From Pseudomonadota bacterium (lineage in GTDB: Bacteria > Desulfobacterota > Desulfobacteria > Desulfobacterales > RPRI01), in the NCBI GenBank assembly GCA_018817425.1, contig JAHITX010000100.1, positions 1-64,000 on the forward strand: 64,000 bases of DNA, in the 5' to 3' direction. The translations under genes and the position numbers were made by a program. Of this stretch, positions 45,481 through 54,246 are shown piece after piece; the first letter of the stretch is position 1, and every line of letters begins with the position of its first letter. The notes below the pieces were generated by a model that was not told the origin of the DNA, made no database searches, and worked only from the letters and a program-made list of their open reading frames with translations.

Positions 45481-46068
45481 ATGGAAGAGTTGCGAGTAAA
45501 AAAAATTGAAATACGAAATAATATATCCAAAATTTTCAATAAGCTTTCTTCTAACAATATACCCAAAATAAAAAAAAGTTTAGAACAACGGCTTTTTGAT
45601 TTTGCAAATTTTGTCGAAGCAAAAATATCTTTATTATATATTAATTCTGAATATGAGGTTGCAAGCAAGAATATTATTAATAATTCTATAAAGTATAATA
45701 AGACTGTTGTTCTACCCTCCTATGATAAAGAAACACATGAAATAGTTTTTATGAAGATTGAAAATTTTGCAAAAGATTTAAAGCCTGGAGAAAATGGTGT
45801 TTTGAAGCCTGATGCCAAAAGATGTAAGATAGTTCCAATAGAATTTATTGAAATCGCAATAATCCCCGGCCTTGCTTTTGATGAGAAGGGAGGAAGGATA
45901 GGTTCCGGTGATGGTTTATATGACAGATTGATTCCAAAACTTCCTTCTACTGCAAGAAAAGTAGGTCTGGCATATGAGAGCCAGATTATGCAACAAGTGC
46001 CGATGGAATCTCATGATAAACATGTAGATATAGTAATTACAGAAGATAGGGTAATATACAGGATTTAA
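45481..46068 (+). CDS. 5-formyltetrahydrofolate cyclo-ligase
   Basis: The 195-residue protein has LLYINSEYEVAS in the N-terminal half, KPGENGVLKP, and the signature IIPGLAFDEKGGRIGSGDGLYDR (about residues 127-150) for folate and ATP binding. It converts 5-formyl-THF to methenyl-THF. A GGGAGA site precedes the ATG. Its end faces recC with nine bases between. Confidence 0.92.
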   Translation: MEELRVKKIEIRNNISKIFNKLSSNNIPKIKKSLEQRLFDFANFVEAKISLLYINSEYEVASKNIINNSIKYNKTVVLPSYDKETHEIVFMKIENFAKDLKPGENGVLKPDAKRCKIVPIEFIEIAIIPGLAFDEKGGRIGSGDGLYDRLIPKLPSTARKVGLAYESQIMQQVPMESHDKHVDIVITEDRVIYRI

Positions 46069-46077
46069 GCATATATT

Positions 46078-49000
46078 TTAAAATTCTGACATATGTTCTA
46101 ATAATGGAATAAATACGGATTCCGATATTTTTATGAATGAATCATTAAATATATCAAGAGAGTCTGTTTTCCCGAAGCAAGTTTTGTAATACAGATCATT
46201 AGAAGTCATCCGGTTATAACCGCCTTCCCATTTATTGCAAACATCTTTTATCGCAGCTTTAGTATTTTTATTGCCAATGTGGACTTGCTTTACATAGTCG
46301 TAAGATAAATCAGGAAAAAAATTAAGTGGGGTTAAAAGGCCTTCCCAATACAGGTTCAGAAGCTTCTCAAGAATTTCCCGGCTGTTTGAGGTATGTTTAA
46401 ATCCAACTTCTTTATCCATGCAAATAAGCAATGATTTAAGTTGTTTTTTATTATAATAAGTTGAACATAAGGCCAGATGATATATCCATGATTTGATAAT
46501 ATCTTTTGCTTTCATTGCAGCATACCTTAAGTTGATTATGCCGTCATCATGACAATTATTTAACCTTCCTATTAATGAAAAATTATTTATTGTAATATCA
46601 AGCTCTAAAGAAGATAATATTTTGCCCTCTTTGGCAGCTTCTGTGTTTTTTATAAAATTTATTGCATCAATACTTGATTCGTTTAGCAGTATATCCCCGA
46701 TTCTTTCATGGGGAAGCGTACCTTTCGATTTATATGCACTAAGGCAAAAATCTAAAGATTTGCCTGCCTGTATGTCCGATAAAAGGTTTTGATTAACCAG
46801 ATAATTATCTATACCAGTCAAAGCAAAAATCTCTTTATCCGGTAAAGCGTAATCTGCTTCTTCAAAATATATTCCTAGTCGTTTTTGAAGAAGGTATTTT
46901 GCAGGATTTGCAAAAAAAGTGCTCAAGGAATCAATATGTACTATTTTCCATTCATCAGAAGGAAAAGAAAGTTTGCTTGAAATAAAAGGGATATTGTCTT
47001 TTTCTGTAAGCCTGCTTTCATTTAAGCTGCATGCCGCGAGCATATTATCTTCTGAGTAACTGAAAAGCTTTGAGGCATCTTTAAAATAATCAGGAGAAAA
47101 AGCCTGGAGCTTATGAGAAGTTATCATCTTGTCATGCGTGAACCCAAAGCCTTGTTTAATATAATCAAGAAGCTCACTTACTATTACAGAAGGCGGTATC
47201 AGGCTGTTATCCTGGATGCTTTGCCCGACATAGCTTAAATAAAATATTTTTCTTGCGCTTATTAAACCTTCAAGAAATAGATATTTATCATCATTTTTCT
47301 TTGATCTATCACCCGGTCTGGGATTGCTTGCCATAAGGTCAAAGCTGTATGAATATGAACTTCTTGGGAAAGCATCATTATTCATTCCAAGAATACATAT
47401 AACTGTAAAAGGTATGCTTCTCATTGGAAGCATAGAACAAAATGTTATACCTTTTGTTTTAAATCCGGATACGCTATATTTATTTTCGAGTTTTTTTCTT
47501 AAATAATATTTAATAATATCAAATTCCAGCTCTTTATCAAAACCTGAAAGCCTGGCATTGTTTAGCATGTCTCCTAAAACTTTGCGTATATACTGTATGC
47601 CATGCTGTATCTCATCATTTGTTGTAAAAAAGGTATCAATAATTTCCGAAAGAAGAGTATGCCATTTTTTAATTGTTTGAGATCCTTTCAGCGATTTTCT
47701 TAAATCAAAGATTTTTTCCAAAAACTCAAGAAAGTTTCCCAATATATTTGCATCAGAGCCTTCGATTTCGCTAAAAGGAAGGATGCCCATATACATAGAA
47801 TCGTTATGCTGCGCACCTTTATGGCACATAGTATAGCCCAAGAGCAGTCTTTTTATCCCGGACTTCCATGTGTTGTCAAAAATTTCAGGAAGACCCAAAG
47901 CTGTTTTATGGGCTCCGTCAATACCCCATCTGATTCTGGTATCTTGCAGCCAACCTCTTATGGTTTCGAGTTCGGATTCAACAAGCCCAAAATTTTCTTT
48001 AATTCCCGGATATTCTAAAATCGCCATTACATGTGAAACTTCGAATCTGCTTTTACCCAAATCGAGGATAGATAAAAAGCCATCTATAATTTCGTTTTCT
48101 TTTCTTATGGCTCTATCTGAAATTGAAAAAGGAATATGCGGTTCATCATCATCTCTGTTATCAAATACTGCATTGATAAATGGAGTGTAAACTTCTATAT
48201 CCGGTGCCATTACAAGAATATCATCCGGCAAAATATCAGGATAATCTTCAAACATAGAAAGAAGATTATCATAAAGCACCTCTATTTCCCTTGTTTGGCT
48301 ATGGCATGAATGAAACTGTATGGAATGATCAGGGTCTTTAAGTTTGTAATGATTATCAGAGATATTTCTTTCTTTAAGGTTTAAGATGTCGGATTGTATG
48401 CATGAAAGTATATCAATGCATTTCTGATCCTCAAATTCTTCAATTAATATATGTTCGGCAGAAGTCATATATTCGATAAAAGTTTTACCAAGCTCTCCTA
48501 AAGATGATAATATGCTGTTTCCCTTTTCAATATGTAAATATTCTTCTTTTATGTTTGTTGCATATTTATTCTTTATTTTACCAGCTTCTTTGTCTGTAAG
48601 TATATCTGTCCAGTATTGGTTGCAAGGATTTAAAATAAACATATTAATTTCAACGGTATTTGCTAATTCTTCAATAAGTTGCATATGAAAATGCGGAAGG
48701 GATGATATGCCAAAAACAGATACTCGTTCAAATAACTTTCCTGAATCCAAAGCCATGGCATTAAGTTTTTCAATCAGGGTTTTTTGCAGATAAGGCCTGT
48801 GATATTTTTCATTATCTTTTATGATTTCTTGCCATAAAATTGCCTGCCACTTATGATTTATTTTGTTTTCTTCTTTTTTGTTTTCCCAGGAAAAAATAAA
48901 ATCCGGTCTGAAAACTGTATACTGATCAAAAAGATCGGCAATTTTTTCGGAAATCTCAAAAAGCTTCAAACTGCTTTTATCGTCTTTAAGATATCTTTTT

Positions 49001-49347
49001 AAACCTTCAAAATCTGTCCGGTCTAAAAATTCCGGAAGCATTTTTACAAGTTTTAATGTCATTATATCCGGTGTAAAAAAGTTTGTTCCGGGGATATCTG
49101 CGAAAAAACTCTTAATCAAATAATCAAGAAAAGCATTGGGGAAAGGAAAACGGCAGTTTGCGCAAACACCGTTTTGCTTTGCAATTTGCATCAAGAGCCA
49201 TCGTTCCATTGCTTTGCTCTGGACAATTATAATCTCCTGGGAAAGAGAAGATGATAATGATCCGCAAGCAGGAGCTTTGACAATCTGAGCAAGCTTTTGG
49301 ACAAGAATTTCAAGTTTATTGCTGGTATATATTTTAAGGCCAGGCAT
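46078..49347 (-). CDS. recC: Exodeoxyribonuclease V subunit gamma (RecC)
   Basis: The 1089-residue protein begins LKIYTSNKLEILVQKLAQIV and has IIVQSKAMERWLLMQIAKQNGVCANCRFPFP, the RecC N-terminal signature, and MLPMRSIPFTVICILGMNNDAFPRSSY in the middle. RecC recognises Chi as part of RecBCD. The length is close to the E. coli protein. recB and recD are not in the window. It starts 29 bases after the stop of the cobalt/nickel ATPase gene on the same strand and may be read from that operon. Confidence 0.92.
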   Translation of the reverse strand: MPGLKIYTSNKLEILVQKLAQIVKAPACGSLSSSLSQEIIIVQSKAMERWLLMQIAKQNGVCANCRFPFPNAFLDYLIKSFFADIPGTNFFTPDIMTLKLVKMLPEFLDRTDFEGLKRYLKDDKSSLKLFEISEKIADLFDQYTVFRPDFIFSWENKKEENKINHKWQAILWQEIIKDNEKYHRPYLQKTLIEKLNAMALDSGKLFERVSVFGISSLPHFHMQLIEELANTVEINMFILNPCNQYWTDILTDKEAGKIKNKYATNIKEEYLHIEKGNSILSSLGELGKTFIEYMTSAEHILIEEFEDQKCIDILSCIQSDILNLKERNISDNHYKLKDPDHSIQFHSCHSQTREIEVLYDNLLSMFEDYPDILPDDILVMAPDIEVYTPFINAVFDNRDDDEPHIPFSISDRAIRKENEIIDGFLSILDLGKSRFEVSHVMAILEYPGIKENFGLVESELETIRGWLQDTRIRWGIDGAHKTALGLPEIFDNTWKSGIKRLLLGYTMCHKGAQHNDSMYMGILPFSEIEGSDANILGNFLEFLEKIFDLRKSLKGSQTIKKWHTLLSEIIDTFFTTNDEIQHGIQYIRKVLGDMLNNARLSGFDKELEFDIIKYYLRKKLENKYSVSGFKTKGITFCSMLPMRSIPFTVICILGMNNDAFPRSSYSYSFDLMASNPRPGDRSKKNDDKYLFLEGLISARKIFYLSYVGQSIQDNSLIPPSVIVSELLDYIKQGFGFTHDKMITSHKLQAFSPDYFKDASKLFSYSEDNMLAACSLNESRLTEKDNIPFISSKLSFPSDEWKIVHIDSLSTFFANPAKYLLQKRLGIYFEEADYALPDKEIFALTGIDNYLVNQNLLSDIQAGKSLDFCLSAYKSKGTLPHERIGDILLNESSIDAINFIKNTEAAKEGKILSSLELDITINNFSLIGRLNNCHDDGIINLRYAAMKAKDIIKSWIYHLALCSTYYNKKQLKSLLICMDKEVGFKHTSNSREILEKLLNLYWEGLLTPLNFFPDLSYDYVKQVHIGNKNTKAAIKDVCNKWEGGYNRMTSNDLYYKTCFGKTDSLDIFNDSFIKISESVFIPLLEHMSEF

Positions 49348-49376
49348 ATGATATCTTTTAATAGTATATTTTAAAG

Positions 49377-51167
49377 TTATGAACTGTTTTCTTTATCATG
49401 TTCTATATGGTCGTGGTTGTGATAGCGATGGGGTGTATGGTTATGATCTTTTTCTTCTCCGGGATGGCTGTGTACGAAATGATGGCTATGTTCGTGTATG
49501 TGCTCAAACAGATCGTAATGCCCTGCATCTTCATGCAGATGAGGCTGGATATGGAGATGTTTATGTATGTGCCTGTGTTCATGTTCATGCTGCAATCTGC
49601 TGATGGTGCTGCTGCTTTTCTCACGATATGAGTAGGCCAATCCGTTTAAATTTCCTAAGCGCTTGTCTTCCAGAAAAACTTTTATTGGCATATCTTCTAT
49701 AATCTTTCCCTTGTGCATAACAATGGTGCGTTCTGTCAGCTCCTTGATGAAAAAGATGTCGTGACTTACAAGTAAAAGCGTTGCGTTAAGGTTGGAGAGA
49801 ATTGAAAGCAGCAGCTCTTCTCCCTGTGGATCAAGCCCTGCTGTAGGTTCATCCAAAATAAGAAGTTTTGGTTTCATAGCAAGCACACAGGCGAGCGCAA
49901 GACGTTTGCGTTCTCCTCCTGAAAGATGCAGGGGAACGCGCTCTTCATAACCTTCCATATGAACCATTGCCAGTGCATCTTTTATTCTTCTATCTGCTTC
50001 TGTGCGTGAACAACCAAGCTGAAGCAGTCCAAATTCTATTTCTTCTTTCACACTTGGGCAGAAAAGCTGGTCGGCGCAGTCCTGAAAAACCATGCCGATA
50101 TGACGCCAAAGAGTCTTTTGCTGTTTATGCTTAACAGGATTTCCTGCAAAATAAAAATCTCCGTTTCCATGAAGAAGACCGAGAAGACATGATAAGAGTG
50201 TTGTTTTACCAGCTCCGTTTTCTCCTACAATTGATATCCGTTCGTTTTCACAAATCGAAAAATTGATACCGCAAAGCGCAAGTGTTTTGTCAGGATAACG
50301 GTAATGGTAATCACTAAGAGCCACGAGTTGATTATTATAATTTATTGCGGAAGAAGAAGTTGTCTTATGTGCTGTGTTTGTTTGAACGGTATTTGAGTCT
50401 GTGATGACAAGCCGAAATGAAAAATCAAGTCCGTGTGTTCTAAGAGATTGCCTTTGAGATACTAGTTCGCTCATTGTATAATCGTGATGTATGCGGCCCT
50501 TATCTAAAACCACGGCACGATCGCATAGTTCGTACAAAAAGATCAAATCATGGCTGATACAAATAAGTGTGCCGGAAAAATCCTTTAATAGATCCAGAAA
50601 CACTTGCTCCTGATGAGGGTCCAGATTGGCTGTTGGTTCGTCTAAAAACAGCACATCAGGTTGCATGGCAAGTAAACCGGCTAAAGCAGCACGTTTTTTT
50701 TGACCAAAGCTTAAATTATGTGGAGCTTTATAGGCCATGTCCGTAAGACTTACTTTCTGCAATGCATAAAGAGCGGCTTGATTTGCATCCTGAATCGAAA
50801 GCCCCTGATTGCGGGGGCCGAAAGCTGTATCTTCTATAAGAGTGTGGCAGAACAATTGATCGTCCGGATCCTGAAAAAGCAGACCGATCTTAAGCCTGCT
50901 TTTATCAAGATGGTCACCTTTTAGAAGTTTTTCTTCATAAAAGACTTCTCCTGACGCAGGCGAAAGCAATCCGCATAATTGCTTGACCAGAGTGGTTTTG
51001 CCTGATCCATTCTGACCGACAAGGGCGATTCTTTCTCCTTTAGCTATATCTATGTTGATATCGGATAGGGCAAGTGTTTTGTCAGGGTAGCGGTAAAACA
51101 GATTGCGGGCGGAAAAAAGCGGCGTATTGATAATATGCCTTGTGATATGTTGGTAAGGTTCATGCAT
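49377..51167 (-). CDS. ECF-type Ni/Co transporter ATPase, double CbiO with His-rich tail
   Basis: The 596-residue protein fuses two ABC ATPase domains. The first has GQNGSGKTT, LSFGQKKRAALA and LFLDEPT; the second has GENGAGKTT, LSGGERKRLALA and LILDEPT. The signature of the first domain starts LSFGQ instead of LSGGQ. The C-terminal 75 residues hold 23 histidines in HxH patterns and should bind nickel, cobalt or zinc. It would power the CbiM/CbiQ importer encoded just upstream. Confidence 0.9.
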   Translation of the reverse strand: MHEPYQHITRHIINTPLFSARNLFYRYPDKTLALSDINIDIAKGERIALVGQNGSGKTTLVKQLCGLLSPASGEVFYEEKLLKGDHLDKSRLKIGLLFQDPDDQLFCHTLIEDTAFGPRNQGLSIQDANQAALYALQKVSLTDMAYKAPHNLSFGQKKRAALAGLLAMQPDVLFLDEPTANLDPHQEQVFLDLLKDFSGTLICISHDLIFLYELCDRAVVLDKGRIHHDYTMSELVSQRQSLRTHGLDFSFRLVITDSNTVQTNTAHKTTSSSAINYNNQLVALSDYHYRYPDKTLALCGINFSICENERISIVGENGAGKTTLLSCLLGLLHGNGDFYFAGNPVKHKQQKTLWRHIGMVFQDCADQLFCPSVKEEIEFGLLQLGCSRTEADRRIKDALAMVHMEGYEERVPLHLSGGERKRLALACVLAMKPKLLILDEPTAGLDPQGEELLLSILSNLNATLLLVSHDIFFIKELTERTIVMHKGKIIEDMPIKVFLEDKRLGNLNGLAYSYREKSSSTISRLQHEHEHRHIHKHLHIQPHLHEDAGHYDLFEHIHEHSHHFVHSHPGEEKDHNHTPHRYHNHDHIEHDKENSS

Positions 51168-51181
51168 TTGTATATTTTACC

Positions 51182-52114
51182 TTAATATATTGTATGGCAT
51201 ATAATACGGTCGTAAATGATAAGCGCAATTCCTGCTGCAAGCCAGATTGCTGAAATTACAATATCACTTGTCTTCAGCTTCAACCCGGCAGGTTCGGGAA
51301 AACGTCCCTTGTATCCGCGTGCACGCATTGCATCAAAAACCCGTTCGGTTCTTTCAAAGCTTCGCACTAAAAGCATTCCGAGAAAATTGGACAAAGCTCG
51401 CAAAGTTTGCATGTTGGTATGTTTTTTAAAACCTCTTACATGCATTCCGGAAGACATACGTTTGGCTTCATGACGAAAGACATGTAAATACCGGTAGCTT
51501 AATAAAACCATCTGTCCGGCCATTTCCGGAACGCCCAGCCTGGAGAGCCCGTGCAGGGTTACAGGAAGGGGAGCGGTTGATAAAAGAGGCTCCATTAATA
51601 AAGTAATTGCTATAGCCTTTCCGGCAATAGTAGCAGCAAGCAGCAAACCTCTAAGGTTAAAAACAAGCCAATCAATATTACCAAAAACAACAAGCGTATC
51701 TTTGCTGTGAACTGGCACTGATAAAGGCATTACTATAAAAAACATGCTGATAAAACCTGATATTGCAAGAAGTCTTAGAAGAGTTTTGGAAAAAGAAACC
51801 CTTGCAACAAGAAGTACAAGCGATGAGATACAAATTGCAACAAGTGCCGGTGTCAGATTTTTAAGTGATGCAATAATAAAACTGAAGATAAGTATTGTCA
51901 CAATTTTAAAGCGAACATCCCAGAGATAAAATGGTGATTTTGAAACGGCTTCATCAATTGCCGGTACCGACCAGTCACGTTCTTCTTCAGGCACGCTTTG
52001 CTTGTATGCGATGCGCCTTAAAACAGCTATTGTTACAGCAAGAAGTGCTACCGGAATCAGTATAAAAACCGGCAGCTGCCATAATGGCAGTTCGATATGG
52101 CTTATTTCAATCAT
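51182..52114 (-). CDS. ECF transporter transmembrane protein CbiQ/NikQ
   Basis: From the ATG at 52114 the product has 310 residues with about five membrane helices and the T-component signature MHVRGFK...LLVRSFERTERVFDAMRARGYKG (two A-R-G type coupling helices). It links the substrate-binding CbiM to the CbiO ATPase. A longer frame from 52168 lies inside cbiM; the chosen start overlaps the cbiM stop by eight bases. Confidence 0.87.
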   Translation of the reverse strand: MIEISHIELPLWQLPVFILIPVALLAVTIAVLRRIAYKQSVPEEERDWSVPAIDEAVSKSPFYLWDVRFKIVTILIFSFIIASLKNLTPALVAICISSLVLLVARVSFSKTLLRLLAISGFISMFFIVMPLSVPVHSKDTLVVFGNIDWLVFNLRGLLLAATIAGKAIAITLLMEPLLSTAPLPVTLHGLSRLGVPEMAGQMVLLSYRYLHVFRHEAKRMSSGMHVRGFKKHTNMQTLRALSNFLGMLLVRSFERTERVFDAMRARGYKGRFPEPAGLKLKTSDIVISAIWLAAGIALIIYDRIICHTIY

Positions 52115-52736
52115 TGTTATTTCCGGGCGAATCAGAAAATGATAGTTCGAGTAGCTCCGGTTTGACATGTGCCAGAAATCTTATGGTAAAAGCAGTCACA
52201 ATACCCTCAATAATTATTACCGGTACATGCGCTGCCAGCGCTATTTTTGCAACACCGACAAAATCTTCACCACCGGTAAAAAGCAATCCAGCCAAAATAA
52301 TTGCTGCCAGTACCGTTCCGGCGGCGCCCACCAGTCCTCCTATAACAGTCTGACGCTTTCTGGTGGTGCCTTTATATTTTTGGAATAACCAGCCGCATAT
52401 TATAGCCGGCAGTCCCATCATGAGAGTATTTGCACCAAGTGCAGTCAATCCCCCAAATTGAAACAGCAGACTTTGCAAAAGAAGGCCGAGACCGATTGAA
52501 AGAAAGGCTGCCGGGCCTAGCAGTGCTCCGGTAAGCCCTGGTATAAGTAAATGAACGCTGGTAGGCCCGAAAGGGATATGTATCAGCGAAGCAACAAAAA
52601 AAGCCGCCGTTACTACCGCAAGTTTGGGAAGATCATTGTTTGAGGTACGGCGCGCGCTTAAGGCAGTAAAACCGGCTGCCGCAATATAACCGCCTATTGT
52701 CACGGAAATGGGTAGAACCCCGTCTGATATATGCAT
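52107..52736 (-). CDS. ECF transporter S component CbiM/NikM
   Basis: The 209-residue polytopic protein starts MHISDGVLP, the N-terminal metal-binding sequence of CbiM/NikM in which the second-residue histidine co-ordinates the ion. That fixes the start, although the frame is open to 52817. PFGPTSVHLLIPGLTGALLG supplies further family motifs. It would bind Co(II) or Ni(II); the NikK/NikL-like neighbours favour nickel. Confidence 0.92.
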   Translation of the reverse strand: MHISDGVLPISVTIGGYIAAAGFTALSARRTSNNDLPKLAVVTAAFFVASLIHIPFGPTSVHLLIPGLTGALLGPAAFLSIGLGLLLQSLLFQFGGLTALGANTLMMGLPAIICGWLFQKYKGTTRKRQTVIGGLVGAAGTVLAAIILAGLLFTGGEDFVGVAKIALAAHVPVIIIEGIVTAFTIRFLAHVKPELLELSFSDSPGNNND

Positions 52737-52740
52737 ACTT

Positions 52741-53049
52741 CTATTCCTTTTTGCGTGAAGCAACAAAAGCAGCTGTTCCGAACAGACCGAATATATAGCC
52801 GATACCGGAAAAAACATCTTTTAAACCGGGTTTGTCGAGATCGGCGCGAAGCGCTGCTATTTCCCTCTGGATACGTCTAAGTTCGGAAGATAATTTGCTG
52901 TTTTGCTCTTTTAAAAGCTGCACAACATCATCGCCAGAGTAATTTTGAGGTTTATTCTCCTGTGTAGTCTGCGCCGAAACTTGACCTGTCGTAAAAGTAA
53001 AACAGGCACACAGCAGACCGATCAAAACCGCTCTTTGAACCAGATTCAT
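52741..53049 (-). CDS. Coiled-coil membrane protein of the Ni/Co importer (NikL C-terminal-like)
   Basis: The 102-residue protein has a signal peptide (AVLIGLLCACFTFTTGQVSAQ), a coiled coil (LLKEQNSKLSSELRRIQREIAALRADL-like, about 47-75) and a C-terminal membrane helix (YIFGLFGTAAFVA) with a basic end. Together with the next protein upstream it looks like a NikL-type subunit split in two; the genes overlap by four bases. It ends four bases before cbiM. Confidence 0.65.
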   Translation of the reverse strand: MNLVQRAVLIGLLCACFTFTTGQVSAQTTQENKPQNYSGDDVVQLLKEQNSKLSSELRRIQREIAALRADLDKPGLKDVFSGIGYIFGLFGTAAFVASRKKE

Positions 53050-53381
53050 TTTCCTGCCTCCACTTCGGCCTTTTTCAACTTATAATTATTCTTATGTCCC
53101 ATGGATGCCTCAATAACAATATTTAAATCATCCATTTTAGGTATTGTAAAGCTAAACAGCCCCTTTTCATCTGTAATGCCCTCAAGAAGCTTTTTGTTTT
53201 GACTGTCAAAAACCAATACTTTGCCCTTTTCAACCGGGCGGCCATCCGGAAAATAGCTTTCTGTGAAAACCTTCCCTCCTTCCGCATAGGCGAAAAGATT
53301 AACCTTATGAGCCATTGCGTTTGTGCAAAAAAGCAATAACACAGAAACAAATATTAAAACAAAATGTATTTTTTTCATCAT
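53046..53381 (-). CDS. NikL-like periplasmic protein
   Basis: The 111-residue protein has a signal peptide ending TNAMA-HKVNLFAYAEG; the exported domain starts with a histidine after cleavage. The rest (GKVFTESYFPDGRPVEKGKVLVFD, LLEGITDEKGLFSFTIP) is an Ig-like carboxypeptidase-regulatory-type domain as in NikL/CbiL accessory proteins of nickel ECF importers. A mature N-terminal His is a plausible metal ligand. It precedes its coiled-coil partner gene. Confidence 0.7.
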   Translation of the reverse strand: MMKKIHFVLIFVSVLLLFCTNAMAHKVNLFAYAEGGKVFTESYFPDGRPVEKGKVLVFDSQNKKLLEGITDEKGLFSFTIPKMDDLNIVIEASMGHKNNYKLKKAEVEAGK

Positions 53382-53391
53382 ATCACCCTTT

Positions 53392-54204
53392 TCATTTCAT
53401 ATCTATGGTATGTACCCAGATAACAGCTCCAATTTCAATCCCTTTTTCCTTGCCTTCATATTTGAGCTTCCAGTCGGCTTCATTTAAAGCTGCAAAACCC
53501 CACCAACCAGCTCTGGGCATAGCATAAGTAAAAACGCCGTTGCTATCAGCTTTTACAACCTGGGTTACATAAGGGTCCGATGGCGCGATAACAATGTTTT
53601 TATTTCCGGGAGATTCATTCAGATATTCTACCTCCACTTCGGCAAATGGTACAGGTTTTCCTTTAAGCAATACCTGGCCGGTAAACAAATTTCCGGTCCA
53701 CAGGCCGTATGGCCTTGTAAGCGGGATGATTTCAGTTTCCAGTCCAACAGGTTCATTCCATCCTTCTTCTTTACCTAATGCATTAACACATACTTTGGTG
53801 TAATGAATGATAAAAAGATCTTCCGCCGGTTCCCAGTAGGGGGTGGGCTCTACAAAGAAGGTGTAGTCTCCGGGTCTGCGGATTTTATATTCGGATGTCC
53901 AGAAACTAAAATTTTCGGTTTGATCAGGACTTTTGCCTTTGGCTTGCTTAAGAGTACCAAGCAAATCATATTTTTTGCCGTCATGGATTACACCGAACTG
54001 TTTGGGCTTGACCATTTCCATATAGTGCATTTCCATTGGATGAATAAATTTAATTTGAATATTTATGGTTTTGCTATCATCTTTTGAGATGATGTCATCT
54101 GATGGTATTACAGTTCCGAAATGAGCCGATGCAGGAACACAAGTAAATATAATAGCCGCTGAAACCATAGATATTAATAAGTAAAATAAATATTTTGTAC
54201 GCAT
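53392..54204 (-). CDS. DUF4198 / NikK-like periplasmic protein
   Basis: The 270-residue protein has a signal peptide ending VPASA-HFGTVIPSDD, again leaving a histidine at the mature start, and DUF4198 features (FIHPMEMHYMEMVKPKQFGV; KPVPFAEVEVEYLN; GVFTYAMPRAGWWGFAAL). DUF4198 proteins named NikK accompany NikM/NikL/NikQ/NikO nickel importers. It lies ten bases upstream of the nikL-like gene in the same unit. Confidence 0.8.
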   Translation of the reverse strand: MRTKYLFYLLISMVSAAIIFTCVPASAHFGTVIPSDDIISKDDSKTINIQIKFIHPMEMHYMEMVKPKQFGVIHDGKKYDLLGTLKQAKGKSPDQTENFSFWTSEYKIRRPGDYTFFVEPTPYWEPAEDLFIIHYTKVCVNALGKEEGWNEPVGLETEIIPLTRPYGLWTGNLFTGQVLLKGKPVPFAEVEVEYLNESPGNKNIVIAPSDPYVTQVVKADSNGVFTYAMPRAGWWGFAALNEADWKLKYEGKEKGIEIGAVIWVHTIDMK

Positions 54205-54246
54205 AGTAAATACCCCCTTAATTTTTTATGTTTGTTATTCTGCTAA

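Noticed and set aside
49379-49631. Plus-strand ORFs that look like Met/Val-rich membrane proteins
   Set aside because: They are the complement of the His-rich tail of the ATPase (CAT/CAC repeats read as ATG/GTG), so the hydrophobic character is an artefact.
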